Assembly (NCBI RefSeq): GCF_017051705.1
Contig: NZ_JAFIDJ010000004.1
Location: forward strand, 124,001 to 188,000
From: Algoriphagus lutimaris
GTDB lineage: Bacteria > Bacteroidota > Bacteroidia > Cytophagales > Cyclobacteriaceae
Length of the DNA stretch: 64,000 bases
Direction of reading: 5' to 3'
Shown: positions 27,264 to 36,496 of the stretch, in pieces
How the letters are laid out: each line of letters starts with the position of its first letter
Numbering within the stretch: position 1 is the stretch's first letter
Program-made: the position numbers and the translations under genes
Notes under the pieces: generated by a model
Databases searched by the model: none
What the model was told of the DNA's origin: nothing
The model's input: the letters and a program-made list of their open reading frames with translations, nothing else

Positions 27264-27286
27264 ACCATCTGCTGGTCGAAAAGCCT

Positions 27287-27294
27287 TATATTTG
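27287..27294 (+). promoter_or_regulatory. Candidate -7 box of fabD
   Basis: TATATTTG is a perfect TAnnTTTG 22 bases before the ATG. There is no TTTG at the -33 position; instead a short hairpin GACCA/TGGTC (27263-27277) occupies that place, which could be an operator. Confidence 0.35.
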
Positions 27295-27316
27295 CCGAAC
27301 AACAAAATCCAATTGA

Positions 27317-28192
27317 ATGAAAGCATTTGTTTTTCCGGGCCAAGGCGCCCAATTTCCCGGAATGGGAAAAGCCCTTTACGAGGAAAATTCACAAGCAAAA
27401 GCATTGTTTGAGCAAGCCAATGAAATATTAGGCTTTAGAATAACAGACATCATGTTTAACGGAACAGCTGAAGAGCTCAAGCAAACAAAAGTCACCCAAC
27501 CCGCTATTTTTCTTCACTCAGTAGTACTGGCCAAAACCACTCCTGATTTTGCTCCGGATATGGTAGCTGGACATTCCTTAGGAGAGTTTTCTGCCTTGGT
27601 TGCAAATGGGACCTTAGCATTTGAAGATGGCTTGAAATTGGTGTATCAAAGAGCATTGGCGATGCAGGAAGCCTGCGAGATCAATCCATCTACCATGGCT
27701 GCGATTTTGGGCTTGGCTGACGAAAAAGTAGAAGAAATCTGTGCAGGAATTACGGATGAAATCGTGGTGCCTGCCAACTATAACTGTCCTGGTCAATTAG
27801 TGATTTCTGGTTCCAACAAAGGGATTGAAATCGCTTGTGAGAAAATGAAAGAGGCGGGAGCAAAACGAGCATTACCACTACCGGTTGGTGGAGCTTTCCA
27901 TTCTCCATTGATGGAGCCAGCTAGTGAAAAATTGAAAAAGGCAATTGAAGCAACTCAATTCAATACGCCGATCTGCCCTGTATACCAAAATGTATGTACT
28001 ACAGCAGTCAGTGATGTTGCAGACATCAAAGCAAATCTAATTGCTCAACTTACTGCACCTGTTAAATGGACTCAATCTGTACAAAATATGGTGAAAGATG
28101 GAGCTACCGAATTTGTGGAATGTGGCCCAGGAAAAGTACTCCAAGGATTGGTCAAGAAAATTCATGCAGAAGCTGAGGTTTCCGGTCTCTAA
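27317..28192 (+). CDS. fabD: Malonyl-CoA:ACP transacylase
   Basis: A 291-residue enzyme that moves malonyl groups from CoA to acyl carrier protein at the start of fatty-acid chain extension. The nucleophile S87 lies in GHSLGEFSAL, R112 binds the malonyl carboxylate (YQRALAMQ), and H195 is the catalytic histidine (GGAFHSPLM). The N-terminal oxyanion loop FPGQGAQ is at 6-12. Length is normal. It stands alone here, with a bidirectional terminator just after its stop. Confidence 0.96.
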   Translation: MKAFVFPGQGAQFPGMGKALYEENSQAKALFEQANEILGFRITDIMFNGTAEELKQTKVTQPAIFLHSVVLAKTTPDFAPDMVAGHSLGEFSALVANGTLAFEDGLKLVYQRALAMQEACEINPSTMAAILGLADEKVEEICAGITDEIVVPANYNCPGQLVISGSNKGIEIACEKMKEAGAKRALPLPVGGAFHSPLMEPASEKLKKAIEATQFNTPICPVYQNVCTTAVSDVADIKANLIAQLTAPVKWTQSVQNMVKDGATEFVECGPGKVLQGLVKKIHAEAEVSGL

Positions 28193-28196
28193 TAAT

Positions 28197-28226
28197 AAAC
28201 CCCGCTCAGGCGGGGTTATTTTTTAT
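28197..28226. terminator. Bidirectional terminator between fabD and folK
   Basis: AACCCCGC/GCGGGGTT-type stem (about 28198-28205 and 28210-28217) with a small loop, followed by ATTTTTTAT on the plus strand and by TTTATTATT on the minus strand. It overlaps the last codons of folK. Confidence 0.82.
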
Positions 28227-28701
28227 ATAAGTAAACTATTGAATCATCTTCACAAAGACTCAATAATTCCCTCGATGTTTTTTTCCAAATCGGATGGACA
28301 AATTCTGGTAGAATTTCAGCCAGTGGCACCAACACGAACTTCCTTTGGGACATAAAAGGATGAGGTATTTTAAGTTCCGGAGTGTCTATGATCCGGTCGT
28401 TCCAAAATAACACATCAATATCCATGGTGCGGTCTCCCCAATGTTCGGCTCTCCTTCTTCCTAAATCAGTCTCAATTTTCTGAATGAAGCCTAAAAAAGT
28501 CATGGGATCAAAGGAGGATCTAACCTGAATCACCTGATTCAGAAAGGGACCTTCGGCAATTCCTCCCCATGCTTCCGTTTCATAAACAGAAGACTTCAAC
28601 AAAAGTGTATTCCTCTCCGTTATAAATTTTACTGCTTCATTTAACAATAACTCCCGATCCCCTCTGTTTCCTCCTAAAATTAAAGTAACCTTTGACTTCA
28701 T
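28216..28701 (-). CDS. folK: 2-amino-4-hydroxy-6-hydroxymethyldihydropteridine diphosphokinase
   Basis: A 161-residue HPPK of folate synthesis, transferring pyrophosphate from ATP to the pterin. Recognisable parts are LILGGNRGDRE (7-17), SSVYETEAWG (37-46), the ATP/Mg segment RRRAEHWGDRTMDIDVLFW with the DxD pair, and the signature KIPHPFMSQRKFVLVPLAEI. Length is typical. It is divergent from sppA with a 71-base gap that must hold both promoters. Confidence 0.95.
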   Translation of the reverse strand: MKSKVTLILGGNRGDRELLLNEAVKFITERNTLLLKSSVYETEAWGGIAEGPFLNQVIQVRSSFDPMTFLGFIQKIETDLGRRRAEHWGDRTMDIDVLFWNDRIIDTPELKIPHPFMSQRKFVLVPLAEILPEFVHPIWKKTSRELLSLCEDDSIVYLYKK

Positions 28702-28772
28702 GTCATTCGTACGATTCTACTTATTATCATTCGCCAAAATAGGTTATTTTCGCATCTTAACTTAATCTAAAT

Positions 28773-30539
28773 ATGAGATTCTTAGGTAATGTACTCGCAG
28801 TAATTGTGGGTCTAATTATATTCAGTGTATTAAGCATTCTTGTTTGTTTCGGGATTATCGGCATGATTGCCGCCTCAGGAAATGACGAGGTGACAGTGAA
28901 AGAAAACACCATTCTCCATCTTAATCTCAACGGCAGGACCATTGTAGAGCGTACCAGTGAAGACGATTTAGATTTTCCGATTTTTGGATCTGTTTTTGGC
29001 CAACCTAATACGGCAGGTCTGATCAACCTAAAAAAGGCAATTGAAGAAGCTAAAACCAATCCAAACATTAAAGGAATTTACCTCAATACGGGATTTGTGC
29101 TGGCAGGTCAAGCCAACCTATTAGAACTTCGAGAAGCATTTGAAGATTTTAAAACTTCAGGTAAATTCATTTTAGCTTATGACGAGGTATATACAGAGGG
29201 AGGATATTACCTGGCATCTGTAGCAGATGAAATTTACCTAAACCCTATGGGAGAAATTGATTTTAATGGCTATTCCTCTGATGTTTTATTTTTTACGGGC
29301 TTATTTGAAAAAGTAGGGATTAAGCCTGAAGTATTTAGAGTGGGTGAATTCAAGAGTGCTGTGGAACCTTTCATATTGAAGAAAATGTCCGATGAAAACA
29401 GGCTCCAAACTCAGGCATTTTTGTCCGACATCAATGCGAATGCATTAAAAGGAATTGCAGAATCTCGAGGTATCAATTTGGATTCTTTGACCAAAACAAA
29501 CAACCTCATGCTCGTTCGTGAGCCAGAGGACGCCGTTACTTATAACTTGGTCACTGATTTGGCATATGAAGATGAAATCCATACCAAATTAAAAGAGAAG
29601 CTTGGTTTGTCTGAGGATGATAATATTTCCACCATCAACGCCACCAAATTAAACACCACTGTAAAATCTAAAAATATCACTTCCAGAAATAGAATTGCGG
29701 TGATCCTAGCAGAAGGCGAGATTGTCAGCGGAGATGCAGAAGGAGTGATCAGCTCAGATAAATTTGCCAAGGAAATCCGAAAGGCAAGGAAAGATGACAA
29801 TATCAAAGCCATCGTACTGAGAGTAAACTCACCTGGAGGTTCTGTGCTGGCTTCGGAGGTAATTTGGAGAGAAATGGTAGAGGCAAAAAGAGTGAAACCT
29901 GTCTATGTTTCTATGGGTGAGGTAGCTGCCTCAGGAGGCTATTACATTTCGGCTCCTGCCGATACCATTGTGGCTCAACCTAACACCATCACTGGTTCGA
30001 TTGGTATTTTTGGTTTATGGTTCAACACCAAGGAGCTGCTAAATGACAAGCTTGGAATCACTACCGATGTGGTTGAAACCGGGGAGCTTTCTGACTTTAT
30101 GAACCCTACTCGTGATCTGACTGAAGTAGAGCGGAAAATTGTTCAAACAAGTGTAGAAAAAGGATATGAGACTTTTATTTCTAAAGTTGCCGAAGGCAGA
30201 GGAATGAGTGCAGAAGACGTAAAGGAAGTCGCTTCGGGAAGAGTTTGGACAGGAAACCAAGCCATCGAAAGAGGGTTGGTGGATGTCTTAGGAGGCTTAG
30301 ATGACACCATCGAATTAGCTGCACAGCGGATCAATGCAGGTGATGATTACCGAGTGGTCTATTATCCTCAAAAGAAACCTTGGTTTGAGCAATTGATGAG
30401 TGATTTTGGAGATAACGTGAAGCTAAAAATGCTAAAGTCCGAGTTGGGTGAAAACTTTACCTTGTATCAGCAAGCTCAAAAACTGAAAAATTACCAAGGG
30501 ATTCAGGTAAGGATGCCTTTGGAATACATCATCAAATAA
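28773..30539 (+). CDS. sppA: Signal peptide peptidase SppA (67-kDa type)
   Basis: A 588-residue membrane-bound serine protease that degrades leftover signal peptides. It has one N-terminal membrane helix (about 9-35) and two tandem ClpP-like domains. The Ser-Lys dyad is split between them as in the long form: K194 (VGEFKSAVEPF) and S387 (GEVAASGGYYIS). The SPGGS oxyanion segment is at about 353-357. Length matches the E. coli-type enzyme. A terminator hairpin follows the stop. Confidence 0.95.
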   Translation: MRFLGNVLAVIVGLIIFSVLSILVCFGIIGMIAASGNDEVTVKENTILHLNLNGRTIVERTSEDDLDFPIFGSVFGQPNTAGLINLKKAIEEAKTNPNIKGIYLNTGFVLAGQANLLELREAFEDFKTSGKFILAYDEVYTEGGYYLASVADEIYLNPMGEIDFNGYSSDVLFFTGLFEKVGIKPEVFRVGEFKSAVEPFILKKMSDENRLQTQAFLSDINANALKGIAESRGINLDSLTKTNNLMLVREPEDAVTYNLVTDLAYEDEIHTKLKEKLGLSEDDNISTINATKLNTTVKSKNITSRNRIAVILAEGEIVSGDAEGVISSDKFAKEIRKARKDDNIKAIVLRVNSPGGSVLASEVIWREMVEAKRVKPVYVSMGEVAASGGYYISAPADTIVAQPNTITGSIGIFGLWFNTKELLNDKLGITTDVVETGELSDFMNPTRDLTEVERKIVQTSVEKGYETFISKVAEGRGMSAEDVKEVASGRVWTGNQAIERGLVDVLGGLDDTIELAAQRINAGDDYRVVYYPQKKPWFEQLMSDFGDNVKLKMLKSELGENFTLYQQAQKLKNYQGIQVRMPLEYIIK

Positions 30540-30540
30540 A

Positions 30541-30575
30541 GAAAGCGGCTTTTTCAAGCCGCTTTCTTTATCTCT
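30541..30575. terminator. Bidirectional terminator between sppA and flavin reductase
   Basis: GAAAGCGGCTT/AAGCCGCTTTC, an 11-base-pair stem with a short loop (TTTC), then TTTATC on the plus strand and TTTATT on the minus strand. Confidence 0.85.
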
Positions 30576-31461
30576 TCTGAAGTAATATTTTCCAAGCTTC
30601 CTCCATTTCCCCTAGCCTCAACTTTTCCTGAGCCAATAAATGGATATGGTCTAGCCATGATTCTTCATCATTGACAAACCTAACCCGGATTTCCTGGATT
30701 TCAGGACGATAAGAATAGGCTTCCACCTCTTCTTGGGATGGTAAGTGCTCAACATTCCCTAATCTACCTAGGTTATTTCCTGTGAGGATAGAACTATTTT
30801 TTATTTCATCAGGGATTTGATCTATCCCAATTCCTTTAGTTCTCAATGGTTTTGGAATCTGAAATAAGGAATCCCCGCTTGCTCTGGAATACCAGTTCCC
30901 TCCTAATCTCGCCACAGCATCTAATTTATGAGGATCAATTCTTCCTGACTCATCCAGGATATCCTCTGAAATATGAGCGACCATCACTTCACAGATTACC
31001 AGGTTCCCCGATCCCCCTACTTCTCCCAATGGCTTCACCTCATTGACTTTACATTCAAAGGCAATTGGAGCCTCTTTTACCCGAGGTGGCCTTACCTTGG
31101 CAGAAGGCATCTCGGTCAAACCAGCCTTCACAAATTCATTCACACCCTTTTCATACTCTGTACTGGCTAGAGACATTTGCTCCACTAAATTAAACCCCAC
31201 CACATGAATGACTACTTCTGGCACCTCCTTTACATTCTCCAGTGTATGTTTGGTTGTATTATCCCTTACCCTTCTTGAAGGGGAAAAAATCAAAATGGGA
31301 GGATTGGTGCTAAATAGGTTAAAGAAACTAAAGGGACTTAAGTTTACATTTCCTTTTAAATCTACAGTACTTACAAAAGCAATCGGCCTGGGAGCTATAC
31401 TTCCTTGAAGAAGTGCATGAAATTCCACAGGTGCGAGGTCATTGGGATAGATGGTTTTCAT
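30568..31461 (-). CDS. Flavin reductase-like, FMN-binding split-barrel protein
   Basis: A 297-residue protein. Residues about 10-200 form a flavin reductase-like split barrel with SIAPRPIAFVSTVD (16-29), NLSPFSFFNLFSTNPPILIFSP and the later VAHISEDIL strand. This family uses FMN and NAD(P)H or supplies reduced flavin to a partner. About 90 C-terminal residues beyond the core look helical and may be specific to this subgroup. No partner oxygenase is adjacent. Function beyond flavin binding is uncertain. Confidence 0.88.
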   Translation of the reverse strand: MKTIYPNDLAPVEFHALLQGSIAPRPIAFVSTVDLKGNVNLSPFSFFNLFSTNPPILIFSPSRRVRDNTTKHTLENVKEVPEVVIHVVGFNLVEQMSLASTEYEKGVNEFVKAGLTEMPSAKVRPPRVKEAPIAFECKVNEVKPLGEVGGSGNLVICEVMVAHISEDILDESGRIDPHKLDAVARLGGNWYSRASGDSLFQIPKPLRTKGIGIDQIPDEIKNSSILTGNNLGRLGNVEHLPSQEEVEAYSYRPEIQEIRVRFVNDEESWLDHIHLLAQEKLRLGEMEEAWKILLQKR

Positions 31462-31524
31462 ATTCTTAAATTAGAACGCAATTTTAAAACTTAAATATTT
31501 TTCTAAAGATTAAGTTCACCTTTC

Positions 31525-32382
31525 ATGAAATCAACCCTGTTTAAATTTACATTATTTGCCTTAGTACTGGTCAACTGCTCCTTTTTGATTCAAACTACAA
31601 GCCAGGCACAAACTCATAATTTTGCCACGTTTAATATCAGATATGCCAATCAAAATGATTTTGGAAATCTTTGGTCGGACCGATTACCTCCTATCAAAAG
31701 TCTCATCCAATTCCATCAAATCGGACTTGTAGGAATCCAAGAAGGGTTACATCATCAAGTTACAGATTTGGTAGAAAGTCTAGCTTTTTCATACATAGGA
31801 GTAGGCAGGGATGATGGAACCGAAAAAGGTGAATATGCAGCTATTTTGTATAACCCTGAAAAATTCAAACTGTTAGAAAATGGTACATTTTGGTTGTCTC
31901 CCACTCCAGAAAAACCAAGCAAAGGTTGGGATGCGGCACTCAACCGAATTTGTACCTGGGGAAAATTTGAAGACGAAACCGGAAAAGAATTCTACATTTT
32001 CAACATCCATTATGACCATATAGGGCAGCAGGCTAGAGAAGAAAGTAGTAAACTGGTGGTTTCCATGGTGGAAAAAATGAATACTGAAAATCTTCCAGTG
32101 ATTTTAATGGGCGATTTTAATGTAACTCCAGAAAATGCTGCCTATACTACCATCACCAATAAAGAAGGCTGGAAAGATGCGCGATTAATTTCAAAGATTC
32201 CTTCCTACGGCCCAGCAGGGACATTCACTGGATTTGATTGGGAGAAAATGCCAGAAGGAATTATCGATCATATTTTTGTTAAAGGTAATCTCACGGTTCT
32301 TAGACATGGTATTTTATCAGATAATTATGGCAAAAAATATCCTTCAGACCATTTCCCGGTACTAGTTGAAGTGGAATTTTAA
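31525..32382 (+). CDS. Secreted endonuclease/exonuclease/phosphatase (EEP) family hydrolase
   Basis: A 285-residue protein with a signal peptide (about 1-29, ending SQAQ) and the EEP fold: NIRYANQND (Mg-site Asn), GIQEGL (catalytic Glu at about 73), the NIHYDHIG histidine, MGDFNVTP (Asp/Asn) and the final SDHFPVLVEVEF. Such secreted members are usually sugar-phosphate or lipid phosphodiesterases or nucleases; this branch often sits in carbohydrate contexts. The exact substrate is unknown. It stands alone between terminators. Confidence 0.9.
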   Translation: MKSTLFKFTLFALVLVNCSFLIQTTSQAQTHNFATFNIRYANQNDFGNLWSDRLPPIKSLIQFHQIGLVGIQEGLHHQVTDLVESLAFSYIGVGRDDGTEKGEYAAILYNPEKFKLLENGTFWLSPTPEKPSKGWDAALNRICTWGKFEDETGKEFYIFNIHYDHIGQQAREESSKLVVSMVEKMNTENLPVILMGDFNVTPENAAYTTITNKEGWKDARLISKIPSYGPAGTFTGFDWEKMPEGIIDHIFVKGNLTVLRHGILSDNYGKKYPSDHFPVLVEVEF

Positions 32383-32399
32383 GGAATAAGGTATTACCT

Positions 32400-32443
32400 A
32401 AAAATAAAAAAGGGCCGCTTACTTGAGTAAACAGCCCTTTATC
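32400..32443. terminator. Bidirectional terminator between the EEP gene and pgk
   Basis: AAAGGGC (about 32410-32416) and GCCCTTT (about 32434-32440) frame an inner stem TTACT/AGTAA. The minus strand continues with TTTTTATTTT, which suits the end of pgk. Confidence 0.75.
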
Positions 32444-32459
32444 TTTCTAGTAGTATCTA

Positions 32460-33659
32460 TTACGGTTCTAACGCAGCAACTCCAGGAAGAATCTTTCCTT
32501 CCATATGCTCAAGTAAAGCTCCTCCTCCTGTTGACACAAAAGACACCTCGTCTCCATAGCCGAATTTATTGACGGCAGCAGCAGAGTCACCTCCACCAAT
32601 CAGAGAATAGGCACCTGCTTTAGTAGCTTCTACCACGGCTTCAGCAATTGCTTTGGTACCTTTATCGAATGAGTCCATTTCGAATACGCCCATAGGACCA
32701 TTCCATAAAATAGTTTTGGAACCCATAATCACCTCTGCAAATAATTCTCTGGTTTTTGGACCAATATCCAAGCCCATCCATCCATCAGGTATTTCTCCAC
32801 TTACTGCTAAACCTTGCTCTGCATCATTTGCAAATGCTTTGGAAATTACCGTATCCACAGGCAGGTAAAGATTCACGCCTTTAGCTTTGGCTTTATCCAT
32901 CAATTCAAGAACAAAATCCATTTTATCAGGCTCCTGTAAGGAATCACCGATAGAACCACCTTGCGCTTTCGCAAAAGTATAGGACATGCCTCCACCAATA
33001 ATCAGGTTATTTACTTTTTCTAAAAGCTGCTCAATGATCAAAATCTTATCTGCAATTTTGGCTCCTCCCATGATCGCAGTATAAGGTCTTTCAGGGTTAC
33101 CCAATACTTTATCCGCGTTCTTCAACTCAGAAAGCATCAAGTATCCACATACCTTATCAGTAAAAAACTGCGCAATGATAGAAGTAGATGCATGCGCTCT
33201 ATGGGCTGTTCCAAAAGCATCATTTACATAGATATCTCCAAGTCTAGCCAATTTTTTAGCAAAATCCGGATCGCCTTTTTCTTCCTCTTTATAGAATCTC
33301 AAATTCTCCAAAAGAAGGACCTCTCCAGGTTTCAAAGACTCAGAAAGTAATTCTGCTTCCTGACCTATACAATCTACCGCAAATTTCACGGGTCTACCCA
33401 AGGCCTTTTCCAAGGTGAGTACAATGTGTTTCAAAGAAAATCTATCCTCAGGACCAGACTTTGGTCTTCCTAAGTGGGACATTAGAATAGCAGATCCTCC
33501 ATCGTTCAAAATCTTTTCGATGGTAGGTAGTGCCGCTTGAATTCTGGTATCATCAGACACATGAAAATGATCATCCAATGGCACATTAAAATCAACTCGA
33601 ACAAGTGCTTTTTTTCCTTTAAAGCTAAGGTTATCTACATTTTTGATTCTAGGATTCAT
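32460..33659 (-). CDS. pgk: Phosphoglycerate kinase
   Basis: A 399-residue glycolytic enzyme converting 1,3-bisphosphoglycerate and ADP to 3-phosphoglycerate and ATP. The N-terminal substrate motif is VRVDFNVPL (21-29), MSHLGRP follows at about 60-66, the GGAKIADK hinge and [10 protein letters not shown] lie mid-sequence, and the ATP-binding GGGDSAAAV is near 354-362. Length is the standard bacterial size. It stands alone with a terminator downstream and about 130 bases upstream for its promoter. Confidence 0.97.
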   Translation of the reverse strand: MNPRIKNVDNLSFKGKKALVRVDFNVPLDDHFHVSDDTRIQAALPTIEKILNDGGSAILMSHLGRPKSGPEDRFSLKHIVLTLEKALGRPVKFAVDCIGQEAELLSESLKPGEVLLLENLRFYKEEEKGDPDFAKKLARLGDIYVNDAFGTAHRAHASTSIIAQFFTDKVCGYLMLSELKNADKVLGNPERPYTAIMGGAKIADKILIIEQLLEKVNNLIIGGGMSYTFAKAQGGSIGDSLQEPDKMDFVLELMDKAKAKGVNLYLPVDTVISKAFANDAEQGLAVSGEIPDGWMGLDIGPKTRELFAEVIMGSKTILWNGPMGVFEMDSFDKGTKAIAEAVVEATKAGAYSLIGGGDSAAAVNKFGYGDEVSFVSTGGGALLEHMEGKILPGVAALEP

Positions 33660-33791
33660 AAGTAGGTATATATAGGTATCTTGATTTTAAATAATCTATT
33701 ATCTTCAAAAAGAAAGTGAATTTATTAAAGATTAGATCAAATACCGCCTTTCAGGGCATTTGAATTTAATTTGATAAAGAAAAAGTAATAA

Positions 33792-34757
33792 TCAACCCTT
33801 TGCAGCAGCTCTTTTTAGACGATCGTTAATCGCATTTCCAAGTCCCTTAGCTGGCATTTCCTCAGCCAAGATCAGTTCCACATCCAACTCATCTAACTTT
33901 CTCATACTGGCAAACAGGCACTGGGCAGCTTCTTTTAAATCTCCCGACTCACTCAATTGAATCTGGTGCTCAGGCCTTAATTGCTCAATTTCTTGAGACA
34001 AACTCAGCACAGCAAATTCGACATTTTTGGCTTTATAGTGTGGCACTAAAGAAGTCAAGTCACCTAAAATAAAAGGTTTTCTTGGGGAATAATGGCTTTC
34101 TAAAAGTCCAGGAGCTTGAGGATTGGAGGTACTATGACTTTTGATAGATACTGGACCTACCACTTCCTCAATTTCGGCCACGTCCAAGCCTCCCAAACGG
34201 TACACGGTTACCTGATCTCCTTCCATCCCGACAATGGTACTTTCTAAACCTACGTAACAATTTCCACCATCCAATATATACGGAATCTTTGCTCCTAATT
34301 GAGCCTCCACATGCATGGCAGAAGTAGGTGAAATGTATCCAAAAGGATTGGCGCTAGGTGCAGCCAAGGGAAAATCTAATGACGCCAACAATTCTTGAGT
34401 CAAGGGATGCAGAGGCACTCTCACTGCCACTCTTTCCATACCAGAAGTAACCAGATCGGGAATCAGTGGTTTTCTCGGAAGCAATAAGGTCAGCGGTCCC
34501 GGCCAGAAAGTTTGAGCCAATTGATAAAGTGGCTTAGGAATAGACTCCACGAAATCACTTACTCTTTCCAAAGAAGAGGTGTGGATAATCAGAGGATCAA
34601 AACTTGGACGGTTTTTCGTTTCAAAAATCAAAGCTACCGCTGAAGCATTCAACGCATTACCCGCCAGACCATACACTGTTTCTGTAGGTATGGCAACCAA
34701 CTCCCCTTTTTCAAGGAAGCTTTTTGCTTTAGCTATGTTCTGACCAATGATTGCCAT
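33792..34757 (-). CDS. tsaC: L-threonylcarbamoyladenylate synthase (Sua5/YrdC type)
   Basis: A 321-residue enzyme making threonylcarbamoyl-AMP for the t6A37 modification of tRNAs. The YrdC domain fills residues about 5-200 (VAIPTETVYGLAGNA, FDPLIIHTSS, WPGPLTLLLPRK, APSANPFGYISPTS). A Sua5-type C-terminal domain follows (PQAPGLLESHYSPRKPF onward), so this is the long form. I chose the ATG complementary to 34755-34757, one base after the stop of the TPR gene. A TTG or GTG further upstream would only add residues overlapping that gene. Confidence 0.93.
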   Translation of the reverse strand: MAIIGQNIAKAKSFLEKGELVAIPTETVYGLAGNALNASAVALIFETKNRPSFDPLIIHTSSLERVSDFVESIPKPLYQLAQTFWPGPLTLLLPRKPLIPDLVTSGMERVAVRVPLHPLTQELLASLDFPLAAPSANPFGYISPTSAMHVEAQLGAKIPYILDGGNCYVGLESTIVGMEGDQVTVYRLGGLDVAEIEEVVGPVSIKSHSTSNPQAPGLLESHYSPRKPFILGDLTSLVPHYKAKNVEFAVLSLSQEIEQLRPEHQIQLSESGDLKEAAQCLFASMRKLDELDVELILAEEMPAKGLGNAINDRLKRAAAKG

Positions 34758-34758
34758 T

Positions 34759-35466
34759 TTACTCGCAAAAATCGTCAATCCAGGTTTTAGCCTCAGTATA
34801 TCCAAGGCTTAAAGCCATTTTCAAATCGGCACAACCTTCTTCTTTTTCACCGGTGGCACTCATACGAGTTACACCCAACAGATAAAATGCTGCTCCATTT
34901 CTTGGATCCAGGTTCACTGTATTTGTCAAAGACTCCATAGCCCCGGCAGGATCGTTATTACCAATTTGGGCTTTTGCTCGGTTGAAATACACCAAAGGCT
35001 GGTTTGGATTCACTTGCAATGCTGCGTCAAAATCCAGCAAAGCATCTTCATATTGCTCTAAACCTAATAAGGCAAGACCTCGGTTATAATAGATATCTGT
35101 TTGGGATTGGTCTAAGCCATTAGCCATGTTATAATCAGCCAAAGACTCTTTAAATTTACCTAGTTCGAAACTGGCATTAGCACGGTTGAACCAAGGTTTG
35201 TACAGGGAACTATCTGCTTCAATGGAAGCTGTAAATACAGGGATAGACTCTTCGTATTTGCCTTGCTGAAAAAGAGCCACACCTTTTGCATTCAAAGCCG
35301 ATGCATTTTTAGGATTTTGCTCTAAGGTTCGGTCAAAATATTCAATCGCTTCTCCCCAAGCTTGTTGGTCCATTTTCTGAATACCAGCTTGAAACAATTC
35401 TTCTTCACTAGGACTACAACTAGCTATTCCAAATGCCAAAAGGCAAATACTTAAAATTCTTTTCAC
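34759..35466 (-). CDS. Tetratricopeptide-repeat lipoprotein
   Basis: About 235 residues starting from a GTG (complement of 35464-35466), which gives a normal lipoprotein signal (KRILSICLLAFGIASC). A TTG 18 bases upstream is less likely. After the lipid-modified Cys come about five TPR units (for example WGEAIEYFDRTLEQNPKNASALNAKG and YKPWFNRANASFELGKF). TPR lipoproteins act as protein scaffolds in the envelope; no partner can be named. Its stop is one base from the Sua5/TsaC start. Confidence 0.87.
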   Translation of the reverse strand: MKRILSICLLAFGIASCSPSEEELFQAGIQKMDQQAWGEAIEYFDRTLEQNPKNASALNAKGVALFQQGKYEESIPVFTASIEADSSLYKPWFNRANASFELGKFKESLADYNMANGLDQSQTDIYYNRGLALLGLEQYEDALLDFDAALQVNPNQPLVYFNRAKAQIGNNDPAGAMESLTNTVNLDPRNGAAFYLLGVTRMSATGEKEEGCADLKMALSLGYTEAKTWIDDFCE

Positions 35467-35513
35467 GGGTAAATTTTTCGGCAAAGATAGGAAATCTCTG
35501 GGTGGAAAGCTGC

Positions 35514-35945
35514 CTAGCTTTCAAGTTTACTTCGGTAGAAGGACGGGATTGGCACCGGTTTCATCGTTTTCATATCCACTGACACAAGGGTGCACTTACA
35601 TTTGGAAAACACCACCTCTTGATTATCCGAAGTCATCCCAATTAAATATTGCACTAAATCAAAGGAAGTATTGCCAATTTTGACACACTTCACATAGGCT
35701 CTGATTTGATCACTCAAATGGATAGGACGAAAGTAATCAATCCCCACATGGGCGACTACAGTTCCTACCTCCATGATATTCCAACCGCAGGAATCCATCA
35801 AAAAAGCAGCTCTGGAATGTTCAAAGTAATTGAAATAAACCCCATTATTTACATGCTGATACCCATCAATATCAGAGAAACGAATTTGAATAGGAATGGA
35901 GAAATGAAATTCCCCAATAATGTCTGAAACTTCTACTTTAGACAT
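35514..35945 (-). CDS. Acyl-CoA thioesterase, 4HBT hotdog fold
   Basis: A 143-residue hotdog-fold thioesterase. The 4-hydroxybenzoyl-CoA-type active-site stretch is IRFSDIDGYQHVNNGVYFNY (about 22-41), with the catalytic Asp in DIDGYQHVNN. YbgC/FadM-like enzymes of this form hydrolyse short or medium acyl-CoAs. Its ATG shares a base with the TAA of the NUDIX gene (TAATG), so it is translated with the upstream run from recQ. Confidence 0.9.
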   Translation of the reverse strand: MSKVEVSDIIGEFHFSIPIQIRFSDIDGYQHVNNGVYFNYFEHSRAAFLMDSCGWNIMEVGTVVAHVGIDYFRPIHLSDQIRAYVKCVKIGNTSFDLVQYLIGMTSDNQEVVFSKCKCTLVSVDMKTMKPVPIPSFYRSKLES

Positions 35946-36496
35946 TAAAGTACAATTTCAGATTTACTGGTTTTTTCCAACATTCTGAGGATAGAAGGGT
36001 TGTACCCAATCATATCAACTACAGAATCAAACGTAATCCATGCAAGGGAGATACTTTCATCACTGATCTGTAGAGGTTCATTGATATCTGCCTCCAAAAT
36101 ATACCGAACATCATAATGGAAATGTTCAGGAACATGGGGACGCTCGGGAATGATATGCTTATCCAAATCAAAAATAGTAGAATCAACAAGCTCCAGGGAT
36201 TTCAATCCACTTTCTTCTTTAGCTTCTTTTAAGGCTACTTCTATTAAATTTTCATCTCCGTCTGCATGACCTCCCAATTGGAGCCATCTTCCCAGTTTTC
36301 GATGCAAAGTCAACAAGGTATGCGTTCTTCTTCTATTGACCACCCAAGCAGAGGCTGTGAAATGCCCTTCCAACCTTTCTCTCTTATAGGCCAAAGGATC
36401 CTCGGTCAATTCAATAAATGAATTGATGAATGCCGATTCCTCCTCATAAGGAGTTCTATACTTTTCCAGCTGACTTTTTAATAACGTTCTATCCAT
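35945..36496 (-). CDS. NUDIX hydrolase
   Basis: A 183-residue NUDIX protein. The box is GHADGDENLIEVALKEAKEE followed by SGL (about residues 77-99), with the usual Arg of REUxEE replaced by Lys, a tolerated change. It begins with a helical N-terminal extension of about 40 residues. Substrate, presumably a nucleoside diphosphate derivative, is unknown. It overlaps the unknown gene upstream by eight bases and the thioesterase gene downstream by one, in the same operon as recQ. Confidence 0.9.
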   Translation of the reverse strand: MDRTLLKSQLEKYRTPYEEESAFINSFIELTEDPLAYKRERLEGHFTASAWVVNRRRTHTLLTLHRKLGRWLQLGGHADGDENLIEVALKEAKEESGLKSLELVDSTIFDLDKHIIPERPHVPEHFHYDVRYILEADINEPLQISDESISLAWITFDSVVDMIGYNPSILRMLEKTSKSEIVL

